Shown here piece after piece: positions 57,401-63,190 of a DNA stretch of 64,000 bases. The first letter of the stretch is position 1. The number at the start of each line of letters is the position of its first letter. The notes under the pieces were generated by a model. That model worked only from the letters and a program-made list of their open reading frames with translations, had not been told where the DNA came from and made no database searches. The DNA comes from Incurvaria masculella (taxonomy: Eukaryota; Arthropoda; Insecta; Lepidoptera; Incurvariidae), in NCBI GenBank assembly GCA_946894095.1, contig OX335643.1:2467036-2531035 (forward strand), written 5' to 3'. The position numbers and the translations under genes are program-made.

Positions 57401-57643
57401 AGCGCGTTTTGCACGTTGTATGACTATTCCTACTATCCTTTGTCTATGGTAAAGAGAAGCTCCTCAATGCAAATGTGTTGTTTCACACAATTTTTTTTTC
57501 ATTACAGGATGTGGATTGTGGACCGCGTGTTCCAGCTCGTCTTCTGGTCGGCCATGCTCTATTGGCTGGGCGGATACTTCGTCTCTTTCTATAGGTCTCT
57601 GTCCACGCCTATCGCCGGCGCACTTCCCGTGCGCGACATGTAG
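33317..57643 (+). CDS. Fatty acyl-CoA reductase, 13 coding exons, 524 aa
   Basis: Reduces long-chain fatty acyl-CoA to fatty alcohol with NADPH; the family acts at the ER or peroxisome in wax, cuticle-lipid and pheromone synthesis. The exons are 33317-33453, 35617-35710, 46929-47095, 48010-48100, 49824-49969, 50856-50965, 51617-51688, 53410-53530, 54155-54277, 55512-55631, 56090-56241, 56882-56987 and 57508-57643. They sum to 1575 nt and stay in frame. The Rossmann motif TGGTGFLG is at residues 30-37, the catalytic Ser at 169 (HVSTSYC), and Tyr221/Lys225 lie in YAFTK. The block [15 protein letters not shown] follows, then the C-terminal FAR_C (sterile) domain. Hydrophobic segments lie near 368-390 and 488-508. 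Length matches the usual 500-540. All introns are GT-AG. It resembles the CG5065/waterproof-type insect FARs, but the exact subclade is not resolved. Confidence 0.95.
33698..34134. mobile_element. hAT-type MITE in FAR coding intron 1
   Basis: Terminal inverted repeats CAGTGGCGTAAC / GTTACGCCACTG are flanked by CTTCCTCG and CTTCCACG, a 7-of-8 match to an 8-bp target duplication typical of hAT elements. Inside, 33820-34040 looks like a LINE 3' end in reverse, with a (TTTA)n tail at 33824-33855. Confidence 0.7.
34183..34330. repeat. Dispersed repeat T, copy 2
   Basis: Almost identical to 25076-25226. Confidence 0.65.
34900..35210 (+). mobile_element. tRNA-headed SINE in FAR coding intron 1
   Basis: Head GCATCTCGTAGTTCAGGGGC and GGCATGGTTCAAATCTCCGC, then the full shared body (TGTAGGTCCCCTTTCC, GTGGTAGGGTAAAGCCCGC, TTCAATGTAGCCGTGCTCAT, GGCACTGGCATGGTAC). 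Near full length. Confidence 0.65.
35617..35710 (+). CDS. FAR exon 2
   Basis: Follows TTGTTTCAG and encodes [20 protein letters not shown] and on to FSSP (residues 46-77). Donor CCCCG/GTAAGT. The LLVR.KKG pattern is standard after the Rossmann motif in FARs. Confidence 0.92.
36147..36370. repeat. Foldback with ~80-bp arms
   Basis: Left arm 36147-36231 and right arm 36291-36370 pair through ACTTCTTTCCGACG and CCACCACGTTGCGGACATC, with a ~60-bp GC-rich centre. In FAR intron 2. Confidence 0.75.
36391..36560 (-). repeat. Partial inverted copy of the 460-bp repeat U
   Basis: Shares AGCAAACTGGGTTTC-like, TGACGT-rich and GCGCAATAATTTTG blocks with 46289-46757 read in reverse. More diverged than the two direct copies. 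Confidence 0.45.
37205..37450 (-). mobile_element. SINE-like repeat with tRNA-Leu-like head, copy 3
   Basis: On the minus strand the head reads CAGGTGGCGAAATTGGAAAA with GAATGGTATGTTTTGCTGG downstream. The left flank (GAGGCATTGATTACGGGAGC) matches copies 2 and 4. A direct tail copy follows at 37410-37440. Confidence 0.6.
38203..38393 (+). repeat. GC-rich duplicated segment in FAR intron 2, copy 1
   Basis: A CpG- and GAGAG-rich block with a 35-codon ORF at 38272-38379 (begins [10 protein letters not shown]). Copy 2 begins 437 bp downstream. Its composition contrasts with the AT-rich intron. Whether it is an alternative promoter or first exon, or a repeat, is unresolved. Confidence 0.55.
38634..38810 (+). 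repeat. GC-rich duplicated segment in FAR intron 2, copy 2
   Basis: Shares GAGATGGAAGTGTGTCGCGT and GGCTCATTGATCATCCG with copy 1, but a deletion cuts the ORF to 19 codons. Confidence 0.55.
38990..39300 (-). mobile_element. Two degraded inverted SINE fragments
   Basis: TACACCACATTCACGAAAAT and CCATTCCAGGACCTCCCC at the left, and CATTCAACGCGATGGTCACT with ACCTACAGTTTTGCATG at the right, follow the shared SINE body in reverse. Confidence 0.45.
39301..40048. other. FAR intron 2, no gene
   Basis: 39715-39870 contains a small imperfect inverted repeat around CACAGGTGGGTCACTGGTGA / TCACCAGTGAGGGACCTGTG. Nothing coding is seen. Confidence 0.4.
40049..40310 (+). mobile_element. SINE-like repeat with tRNA-Leu-like head, copy 4
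   Basis: GTGGCGAAATTGGTAGACGC at about 40170, CGCGAATGTTATGTTTTGCT and a slightly altered B-box GGTTCCGGTCCAGC. Flanks as in copy 2. Confidence 0.65.
40440..40958. mobile_element. Chimeric MITE family M copy 3
   Basis: From about 40500 to the TTAA at 40955-40958 it matches family M. The left end is replaced by ACCGGCCAAGTGGGAGTCGG, the terminus of another lepidopteran repeat seen at 52125-52150. Confidence 0.6.
41355..41920 (+). pseudogene. LINE C-terminal remnant and 3' tail
   Basis: The short ORF to 41582 encodes [30 protein letters not shown] and a basic end, the pattern of LINE ORF2 C-termini. The 3' UTR includes a CA/CT-rich stretch (41690-41750) and ends in (AAAT)n at 41873-41897. The RT core is absent. 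Confidence 0.6.
41941..42080 (-). repeat. Dispersed repeat R, partial inverted copy
   Basis: Reverse of the 5610-5690 part of repeat R, around ATGCTCGTGAACGGGTGCTG. Confidence 0.6.
42525..42570 (+). repeat. RTE-like LINE 3' end fragment
   Basis: GAGAGAGGCCTAAGCCCTGC followed by AGTGGGTGG resembles the conserved 3' end of lepidopteran RTE-type elements. Confidence 0.4.
42578..43127. mobile_element. TTAA-flanked MITE family M, copy 4
   Basis: TTAA at 42578-42581 and 43124-43127 with ends GGTGGCCCAACCCG / GGGTTGGGCCACC. A complete copy of 550 bp in FAR intron 2. Confidence 0.8.
43562..43690 (-). mobile_element. LINE 3' end fragment
   Basis: GAAATGAAATGAAATGAAAA followed by TATTCTTTATTGCTTACAAC and GCAAAGGCGAGCTTATTGCC is the reversed 3' end of a common lepidopteran LINE. 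Confidence 0.55.
43691..44690. other. FAR intron 2, no gene
   Basis: GC-richer patches (44070-44130, 44330-44380) lack ORFs with recognisable motifs. Confidence 0.3.
44691..44721 (+). mobile_element. Helitron 3' terminus
   Basis: GGCACGAGCGGAGTCGGGAA then CTAGT at 44717-44721. The 5' limit is not seen. Confidence 0.45.
44722..45839. other. FAR intron 2, no gene
   Basis: Several short overlapping ORFs on both strands without motifs. No repeat recognised. Confidence 0.3.
45840..45940 (+). repeat. Dispersed repeat S, copy 2
   Basis: Matches 15640-15750, including GATCCGCAGATTCGATCAAC. Confidence 0.5.
46289..46757 (+). repeat. Repeat U, direct copy 1 (upstream of FAR exon 3)
   Basis: About 460 bp nearly identical to 48166-48619 in the same orientation. 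Both start near TCTATGCCTTCGCGCGGATT and end CTCTACCTCTATCCTCCGTG. No ORF. Probably a transposon or a segmental copy. Confidence 0.8.
46929..47095 (+). CDS. FAR exon 3
   Basis: Follows CCATGCAG and encodes residues 78-132 plus two bases: [22 protein letters not shown] and [12 protein letters not shown]. The IVGGDC and [11 protein letters not shown] stretches are typical FAR motifs. Donor CAG/GTGAGT at 47096. Confidence 0.93.
47145..47611 (+). pseudogene. Three tandem decayed copies of FAR exon 3
   Basis: Units of 176-183 bp follow exon 3, each opening near AGGAATAGG (47141, 47317, 47500). Copy 2 (47150-47272) reads [16 protein letters not shown] ... [10 protein letters not shown] in frame. 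Copy 3 (47326-47454) reads [16 protein letters not shown] ... [10 protein letters not shown] in frame. Copy 4 (47509-47611) is more diverged. The donors after copies 2 and 3 are ATAAGT and ATGAGT, so both have lost the G of GT, and no good acceptor is seen before any copy. They are pseudo-exons in the intron between exons 3 and 4. Confidence 0.85.
47612..48009. other. Rest of FAR intron 3
   Basis: No repeat or gene recognised apart from a short SINE-like patch (GGGGATGGGAACCTAAAGTT) at 47612. Confidence 0.35.
48010..48100 (+). CDS. FAR exon 4
   Basis: Follows CTGTTGCAG and completes R133, then encodes [20 protein letters not shown] to KKLQ (residues 133-163). Donor CCAG/GTGATC is weaker than the others. 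Confidence 0.92.
48166..48619 (+). repeat. Repeat U, direct copy 2 (downstream of FAR exon 4)
   Basis: See copy 1 at 46289. Together the two copies bracket exon 3, its decayed copies and exon 4. Confidence 0.8.
48620..49187. other. FAR intron 4, no gene
   Basis: AT-rich with no recognised repeat. Confidence 0.3.
49188..49858 (+). repeat. 84-bp tandem array spanning the exon 5 splice acceptor
   Basis: Eight copies of ..TTTCAG then (C[AT]G)TTCGTGCACGTG begin at 49237, 49321, 49405, 49488, 49572, 49656, 49740 and 49824. Spacing is 84 bp except one of 83. Each unit holds 49 nt of intron end (branch-like CTTAAT, pyrimidine tract, AG) and the first 35 nt of exon 5, ending TCCTATTGTCACCT. Only the last unit continues into the rest of the exon. 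In the exon 5 frame every upstream unit meets a TAA 20 codons later. Confidence 0.95.
49824..49969 (+). CDS. FAR exon 5 (catalytic Ser)
   Basis: Uses the eighth and last acceptor of the array. Encodes [25 protein letters not shown] and [14 protein letters not shown] (residues 164-211 plus two bases of His212). Donor CGCA/GTAAGT at 49970. Confidence 0.92.
50050..50599. mobile_element. TTAA-flanked MITE family M, copy 5
   Basis: TTAA at 50050-50053 and 50596-50599. Complete copy in FAR intron 5, inverted relative to copy 4. Confidence 0.8.
50596..50820. mobile_element. MITE family M, copy 6, internally deleted
   Basis: Starts at the TTAA shared with copy 5. After about 170 bp it jumps to the opposite end (TACCGTGCCCGCGAATGAG to GTTGGGCCACC). 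Ends 35 bp before FAR exon 6. Confidence 0.75.
50856..50965 (+). CDS. FAR exon 6 (YxxxK)
   Basis: Follows GTTCATTTCAG. Encodes [20 protein letters not shown] and AVILRPSI with catalytic Tyr221 and Lys225. Donor CATTG/GTGAGT. Confidence 0.94.
50966..51616. other. FAR intron 6
   Basis: Contains an (AAT)n microsatellite at about 51235-51258 and a small hairpin GACTCTTCAAGAAGAGTC at 51003. No gene. Confidence 0.5.
51617..51688 (+). CDS. FAR exon 7
   Basis: Follows AATCTTCAG. Encodes [20 protein letters not shown] and GLLI (72 nt), the diagnostic FAR block. Donor ATCG/GTAAGA. Confidence 0.94.
51898..52155 (+). mobile_element. Common lepidopteran repeat (GGGTTCCGTACC type)
   Basis: Begins GGGTTCCGTACCCAAAGGGT and ends GAGTCCGACTCGCACTTGGC followed by CGG. 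The beginning carries a short hairpin, GGGTTCCG / CGGAACCC. Confidence 0.65.
52186..52570 (+). mobile_element. 5S rRNA-headed SINE
   Basis: The head carries the 5S rRNA internal promoter: CTCCGAAGTTAAGCAACG, GGGTCCGGTCTGG and CTTGGATGGGTGACC. The shared lepidopteran SINE body follows from about 52312, ending in a poly(A) run at 52562-52578. Too diverged and fused to be a 5S gene. In FAR intron 7. Confidence 0.8.
52580..52950 (-). mobile_element. tRNA-headed SINE, inverted
   Basis: On the minus strand the tRNA-like head (GGGTCGTAGCCTAGTGGCGC, then AGACCTCTGGGTTT-like T-arm context GGGTTTAAATCC) lies at about 52880-52948. The full body follows and ends TACACCACATTCCCGAAGG on the + strand. Tail to tail with the 5S-headed SINE. 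Confidence 0.75.
53410..53530 (+). CDS. FAR exon 8
   Basis: Follows CATTTTCAG. Encodes [20 protein letters not shown] and [11 protein letters not shown] (residues 273-312). Donor CAACAA/GTGAGC. Confidence 0.93.
53680..53937 (-). mobile_element. Short Helitron in FAR intron 8
   Basis: Reverse-oriented: CTAGT end at 53684-53680 after a decayed hairpin, and start near CATACTAATATTATGAATGC at about 53937. Confidence 0.6.
54155..54277 (+). CDS. FAR exon 9
   Basis: Follows GTGTTCTTAG. Encodes [20 protein letters not shown], then IETGREII and NGVA (residues 313-353). Donor GCCTG/GTTGGT is non-consensus; it is the only one that keeps WYPGG in frame. Confidence 0.9.
54343..54872 (+). repeat. ~110-bp minisatellite in FAR intron 9
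   Basis: Four units start at about 54343, 54552, 54661 and 54773; each opens TTAGGGAGGTCCCAC (or a variant) and includes GCTCCGAGCTACAGAGA and GTGTTCGAGAGCAGAA. Units 1 and 2 are separated by ~100 bp of other sequence. Confidence 0.8.
55195..55355 (-). mobile_element. SINE body fragment, inverted
   Basis: ACACCACATTCCCGAAGGAA, CATGCCAGGACCATCC and GAGCACGGTTACACTGAACT. Confidence 0.6.
55512..55631 (+). CDS. FAR exon 10 (first C-terminal hydrophobic segment)
   Basis: Follows TTTCTCTCCAG. Encodes [15 protein letters not shown] and the hydrophobic [19 protein letters not shown]. Donor CCCGT/GTAAGT. Confidence 0.93.
55775..55880 (+). repeat. Dispersed repeat S, copy 3
   Basis: Matches 15640-15750 and 45840-45940 with more decay. 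Confidence 0.4.
56090..56241 (+). CDS. FAR exon 11
   Basis: Follows TTGTTACAG. Encodes [29 protein letters not shown] and DYKIDSE (residues 394-444). Donor GAAG/GTAGGC. Confidence 0.93.
56242..56881. other. FAR intron 11 with small internal duplications
   Basis: Exon-11-like phrases recur after the exon: CAGTGGGATTTTCAGTC (56282), TCTGTCGCCAGCGCATGA (56387) and TCTGTCGCCGGCGCATGA (56791). They echo the exon's CAGTGGGACTTCCAGTC and TGTCGCCAACGCATGAAC, so the intron holds decayed partial copies of exon 11. Confidence 0.5.
56882..56987 (+). CDS. FAR exon 12
   Basis: Follows CTGTTTTCGCAG. Encodes [20 protein letters not shown] and PAARRHMF. Donor TTTGT/GTGAGT. Confidence 0.93.
57508..57643 (+). 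CDS. FAR exon 13 (terminal)
   Basis: Follows TTTTTTTCATTACAG. Encodes [20 protein letters not shown], a hydrophobic anchor and a C-terminus LPVRDM, stop TAG 57641-57643. Confidence 0.94.
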
Positions 57644-57930
57644 ACAGCGGAGTCGTGTACCGGACGTCGTAGCGCGCGGACGTGCGTCTTGTGAAATTGT
57701 ATAGCTAATGCGCATATCAGTGGTTACAAAGGAGTGGAGTAGCGTTTAATGTACCATATCATGTATCGATAATTTTAATCGAAGTTTGATGAATATGTAA
57801 TTAAAGTTAGAGAATTTATAAATAATGTTAGCGGCGAATGATAGCAAAGTAGAAGAATAATTTGACAATATATTTTATGTATACAAAGATTTTATTTGAA
57901 GTAATCAACGTTCCACACGGCGAAATTACC

Positions 57931-57936
57931 AATAAA
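57931..57936 (+). terminator. Likely FAR poly(A) signal
   Basis: AATAAA 288 nt after the stop in AT-rich 3' UTR. No closer AATAAA was found; ATTAAA at about 57800 is an alternative. Confidence 0.45.
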
Positions 57937-57939
57937 ATT

Positions 57940-58999
57940 GCGGCCTTTACCTATAGTCTTGAGGTGCACACGCGCAACTTCGATCCTTGACGCCAGTTAT
58001 TGTAACCATCACGTTTAACGTAAGCGTGGAGGGTGTACACTGATAGACCCTATTAAAGGGACGAAAAATACACTGTTAAATTATACGAATTGATTTTGTA
58101 GGTAGCACGTTATGGCTAGGGAAAACAAAACAAAATATAAAACAAGATAGGTGTTGCTACAACTTGTATATTGACGGAATTTCCATCGCCAGGATGAAGT
58201 GGTATACACTGATTATGTGGTGTTTTTAGTTACATGTATGTTTTTAATGTGGAATCAAATATCCAAAACTGAATATGAATCCGTGTCACTTACATTTTTA
58301 AACTTTCATAGTTATCCAAACACATATTTTAGTAGATTCCATCTCTGGAAAACTACCAAGATTTAAAAAAAAAAAAATCAAAGAGAGCAGATTGCTCCAC
58401 TCAGAGCGGTTCTTATTTCAGTTTTTTGAGGATTCGAACTAAATTGCCTTACATCTCTAATACATTTTAAGTAGCAGTTTTAGATTTATTCTTAAGTTTC
58501 ATTTTGTTAAAAATTCACGGTAAAAGTTTGTTGCTCAATACAATCTCCTGAAACTTATTTCATGTTTGAGCTGGTTTTCTATTGTTTTTATTTAGTTAAC
58601 TTATAATTTTTGACTGAATTTCGTTTTTTAATCAACCGAATAAAAATATAAAATCTCTATCTTTTATCTTTTTTTTTTCGTTACCTTAGCCAGGGCCTGA
58701 TGGTGCCCATAGACTTCAATACTTTCAGAGGGACTGCGAAAATCACGTTTTTGTTTTTTTATGAATTAACTTATATCCGTGCTAGATGCCTCTAAATATG
58801 TGTATACAAATACAAAAACGCGTACATCAAAAAAACAAAAACATACAGACGTAGCTCTCCGTTGATTTATTTATTAAATTTTAAAAATATATTTCTTATT
58901 TTGATGGATCAAACAGGCACGAGCCATTGTATGAAACTTGATCACCTCATAATCTTCTTCAGCCAGGTGGTAACGTTCAAGATCTCACCTCTCCCACTG
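57940..58999. other. FAR 3' flank, no gene
   Basis: AT-rich, no repeat recognised. Confidence 0.3.
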
Positions 59000-59019
59000 T
59001 CCCTCCGTGTACCTACATG

Positions 59020-59115
59020 CTTTTCATCCAGTTCAGTGTAGCCGTACTCATAAAAGGAAGGTCCTCGCATGGCACCAAATTCCTTCAGGAATGTGGTGCA
59101 ATAAACAGCATTATA
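59020..59115 (+). mobile_element. SINE 3' body fragment
   Basis: TTTTCATCCAGTTCAGTGTA, GCCGTACTCATAAAAGGAAG and TTCAGGAATGTGGTG. Confidence 0.55.
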
Positions 59116-60260
59116 CTAATAATTTCACAGTTGCTGTAAATACTATGGAAATAATAAATAAAAATTCTGAATTGTGGAATTTACGTTTATTGATATTTTC
59201 GTCAACCTGTTTACATTAAAATAACATGCTTGGTCTTATTTTAGGCTGGCAATATTAAAACCTGAGAATAATACATAGTACAGTGAAGGGCATATGGTGT
59301 CATGCAGCAAAAGCACTGGCATAACTAGAGCGATCGCACATTTGTTTTCGTAACATCTCGCTCAAACAAACTTAGCGTTCGTCTTTTAGCGGCGACACAC
59401 GACGAAATATTGTCGTCCCTCTCACTAACGTATCACAATATTTATTGCTTTTAAAAGAGCGCATTAGCATGGGCCGGCTCCGTAAAATATTTGACATAAT
59501 TTATCATATAATTCCTTGTTTGATACCATATATCTTACAATGAGCAATTAATTGGGCATGCTCGGATTATGTCGCATTAAAATAATAGTCTACATTTCTT
59601 AAAAAAACTGTAGGTACTAGATGGACAAACATTATTTACTTTTGAATCTAACTACATGCCTACATAATTATTAAAAAATCTTATTCAATAGCTTTTTAAG
59701 GCAAGAGTTTATTACGCAATGAGTGGTACTTACATTAATATTAATTCATAATATACTTATTACATAAATTAGCCAATTATTTTAAGTAAATAAAGCTGAA
59801 AAAATATTTTATCATTTTATGCTACCTAACTAGGTGAGGATAAGTGCTTTGTAGGTGCTGGCAATCTGGAACACAGCTGAAATATCGTTGTAGATGGCAT
59901 GTGAGCAACTGTATCCTTGCAAACAGCAATAGAAAATTCGAACATAGAACCTCCTCCTTTTGAGAAGTCGGTTAAAAAATCATGTCTTAATGTTATTGTT
60001 ATTCCTGTCAAGCTTTATTTTCGAGTTCACAAATATATGTAGAGAATTTACGGAGATGGCCATGAAACATTATTCACATATAGTGAAATTTTGTGGACAA
60101 ATAGAATACTTTTTTTCCAGAATGGGAAACAAAGTATTTAAAAAATTAAATAAACGAATCTATCAAGTTTCCTTCCTCTACCATGCTTCTTAACCCTGTC
60201 ATCTAAATACCAATCACCATGATAAACCATCCACCGTTTCGTTCCTGCCTTCAAACAATG
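59116..60260. other. No gene recognised
   Basis: AT-rich. The repeat edge CCTCCTCCTTTTGAGAAGTC lies at 59949. The ORF at 59960-60193 has no motif. Confidence 0.3.
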
Positions 60261-60269
60261 CAGTCAATG

Positions 60270-61080
60270 CGTTCAATAAAACCGGACTCGGAGTATAGAC
60301 GACCTCATCAAGATTTCCAGTGTTTCTCAGACCTGACCTTCGGATGCGATATCAAGAATAAAGCCAAGCTCGCCTTTAAAAACTGCGAAATCTAAACAGG
60401 TTACGTCAGTATTTTACGACGGACTAAAAACTGCTGCTGCAACGCCCAGGTGAAGGCTTGGGTAGAGTATTGTTTGTATCTGTGGGACGGATCAGCTTAG
60501 TACCTGCTTGGCTTGCTGGACTCGATACCGAGTCATGCCATTCGTCTCATTGGTAACATCAAGTATACCAGAATTTAGAGACCCTCCAACTTAGAAGTTT
60601 CTTAATTTAAGGTTTTTGATGTGTTTAATCGTCTATACTACAGAGATATTAAATTTTAAAAAGAATGAATAACGTTTACTCCATTTCATTTGAGAGGTGG
60701 CTACGAGTTAAATTTCAGTCAAGTTTGAGGTTGGACATCCCATTAGACGGCTGTGCTACATCTTTTTCTAGATACGTGGCTTAATTCGCGTGAAGTGCTG
60801 TATTTAAAATTATTCAAGCACATCACCAGTACCGTAATGCACTAACGTATGTCAAAGAAACATTTCTAGCCGTATTCAATGTGCACAAAATAGGCTCTAT
60901 CTTAAAATTAGGGATGCTATTAATTCGTTTTCTTCTCTTTCGATTTTAAACAAGGCTTGGCTTCACAACCGTTGAAAAAACACCGCCAAGTTCGGGGTGT
61001 CTGCGTTCTCAGTGTTGAAAACTTACGCTACCTTCCTAAAGAATCGAACACACTGCTTGCATAATAACGGATTTGAATGT
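60270..61080 (+). pseudogene. Heavily decayed LINE ORF2 remnant
   Basis: Scattered phrases in shifting frames (LLDSIP-like near 60515, a FNRLYYRDI-like stretch near 60630, FHLRG near 60690) follow the C-terminal order of LINE RT proteins, with many stops. Weak call. Confidence 0.35.
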
Positions 61081-61098
61081 TCTGTGGACGTTTAAACT

Positions 61099-61282
61099 AT
61101 TGTCTGATATTGGCTTACCACAGTTATTTTCCTCGGTCCTTGTGGCCGACGTTTCGAATTGTCCCGTGCAGTTCATTGTCAAGGCGAGTACGTGCGTGCG
61201 GCTGGGCGCACCTTTGACAGACCACTGACAGAGTGATCAAGGACCGAGCAAAATAACTGTGGTAAGCCAATATCAGACAATA
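61099..61282. repeat. Foldback, ~45-bp arms
   Basis: ATTGTCTGATATTGGCTTAC and CACAGTTATTTTCCTCGGTC on the left pair with 61235-61282 on the right. Confidence 0.7.
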
Positions 61283-61338
61283 CACTGCTTGCAGTACATC
61301 AGCAGTACACAATACAAGGATCGTGTTGACGGTGAAGT

Positions 61339-61414
61339 CTACCTCCGCGGTGCGACCAGACGGAACAGATAGTAACCAGTGAAGGCCTGGAAGAGCCGGT
61401 ACACCCAATACAAT
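61339..61414 (-). CDS. Possible terminal exon of a second FAR gene
   Basis: On the minus strand TATATGTTTTCAG precedes one base plus 25 codons: LYWVYRLFQAFTGYYLFRLV then APRR and stop. The exon begins at phase 2 like FAR exon 13, and LYWVYRLFQ aligns with MWIVDRVFQ there. Upstream exons would lie above 61414; none was recognised up to the window end at 64000. It could be a relic exon or a convergent paralogue continuing outside the window. Confidence 0.4.
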
Positions 61415-61813
61415 CTGAAAACATATACGGACGGGTTAAGTTCAATATACCCACAATTTGTCATACATATTGTCTTGAAACAATATTTTTCTCGCAACCG
61501 AGCCTTAGACTTCCAAGGTAACCAGCTTGGCTCTGAGACGGTATATGAAAAAAATAACTTCACAAGCGAATCCTTCTTGTTTTTTTTGGAAAGAATAGGT
61601 ACCATTATTTAGATGTCAGATTTCGCAAACTATTGTCCGAAATACATCTTGCGCTAAAGGATAAAGTACCATCAAAATATGATAAACTGTTAACTTTATT
61701 TATTAGCATTCATGTCATTGGCTTACATGAAATTAAATGGAGATACGAGAAAATGGTATGATGGGCCACTGCAAAGACACTTTGTGTAATGTCAGCTATA
61801 TATTGTAGGTAGC

Positions 61814-62626
61814 GTGAAATGTTTTAACAAAAAAAAAATGGCACCTGTTGAGCTTAGTTCTGGCGGCTGGCAAGGAGTCAGGCGAGTCCTTGAGGACGTA
61901 TTTCCGAATACCCATTATGTACGCGCCAACGTACGAGCTCCAATCAAAAGCAGCGACGTCCTGTGGACAAAAAACGTCTATGAAAATAATTCACAAAACT
62001 CTTATTATCTTTTGGGAATAAACAGGGGTTTACAGATAGATGGTGTAAACGTTAAACCGTTATTCGTTGGCATATTTGGAGGTAAATTTATACTTTCTCT
62101 TACAAAAATATTAAACACACTTCCAATTACAAAATTCTCCAATGCAAATGTTTTGATATTAAAACTGGCAACTTCGCATCAGTTGGCAATGAGGCCGCTA
62201 GGCTGGGACACTGACTTCATAGCATTTCGGAAGTTTCGCACCATCCACCACGTTTCTATGCAAAGGGGATGAAAGATCATTCATCTGGCATCGGTTCACA
62301 ATTTGCGAGGGTTTTTCCGCTCGCAAACGGAATTAATTAGTAAATCCATAAATACTGCACTTCAGGTAAAATATGATTCCAATCCTTTTGCTCCAAATGA
62401 ACCAAGGAACCAACTTGGATCAAAACTTCATCAAGATTTATTAATTAAGACATTGTCTATTGTGTTGAGGTCCTGTTTCAGATACGCGGTGCCAAAACTA
62501 TTTCTGTTTTTTAAACTGAGCCGTTTTAGGGAGTCAGTTCAATGTAATAACCAAAAAGCAAACGTTCTCGAAACTGTAGAAGGTGAGCAGCTCATAACTC
62601 TATCGAGGCTGCTAGCTTTGCCTTAA
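61814..62626 (+). pseudogene. Unrecognised ORF pair (152 and 107 codons)
   Basis: 61814-62272 and 62303-62626 lie in succession in different frames with only 30 bp between them, and both have protein-like composition (GGWQGVRRVLEDVFPNTH; NPFAPNEPRNQLGSKLHQDL). This suggests one longer frame broken by a shift and a stop. No domain is recognised, and a mobile-element origin is possible. The second ends 36 bp before a TTAA MITE. Confidence 0.3.
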
Positions 62627-62661
62627 GCTCCACGTATCGAAGCAAAATCAATAATAAACAC

Positions 62662-63190
62662 TTAAGGTGGCCCAACCCGGCGGGACTAACTCATTCGCGG
62701 GCACGGTACACAACCGTGCTGTTGCGCTCTGGGACCTTCTCTGTTTAAAAGAAGGAGACAGGCTCCGTGATGTGGAAGATGCAACATGTCCACAAAAAAG
62801 ACAATGTGCATAGTGTATGATTTGGTAAGATTTACGAATTTTTTTATTTCAAAACGACTTCCGCTGTAGTCAAAAATCTAACAAAAACCAAATAGATTAT
62901 AAATCTTGATTAAATAAGCTATATCTGATGACTAATCATTTTAAGATTTTCTTACTTTATCATTGCGTAATAAACCACCAAAGTTATTGTATAAAACGCG
63001 CGAAAAATTCGAACTTTCGGACCTTATAACTTAGAAACCAAACACAATTTTACAATGCTAATGGTCATCAGACATCTACTTTGATCAAATAAAGCTCTTT
63101 TGAGCAAAATTTGGGATCTCTTATAAGAAATATGGGCGTGATCTTCTTTCCCCGTTTGTATGGGGAGTTGAGCGGGTTGGGCCACCTTAA
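62662..63190. mobile_element. TTAA-flanked MITE family M, copy 7
   Basis: TTAA at 62662-62665 and 63187-63190; ends GGTGGCCCAACCCG / GGGTTGGGCCACC. Complete. Confidence 0.8.

Noticed and set aside
61124..61408. 94-codon minus ORF
   Set aside because: Runs across a foldback and out of frame with the FAR-like exon.
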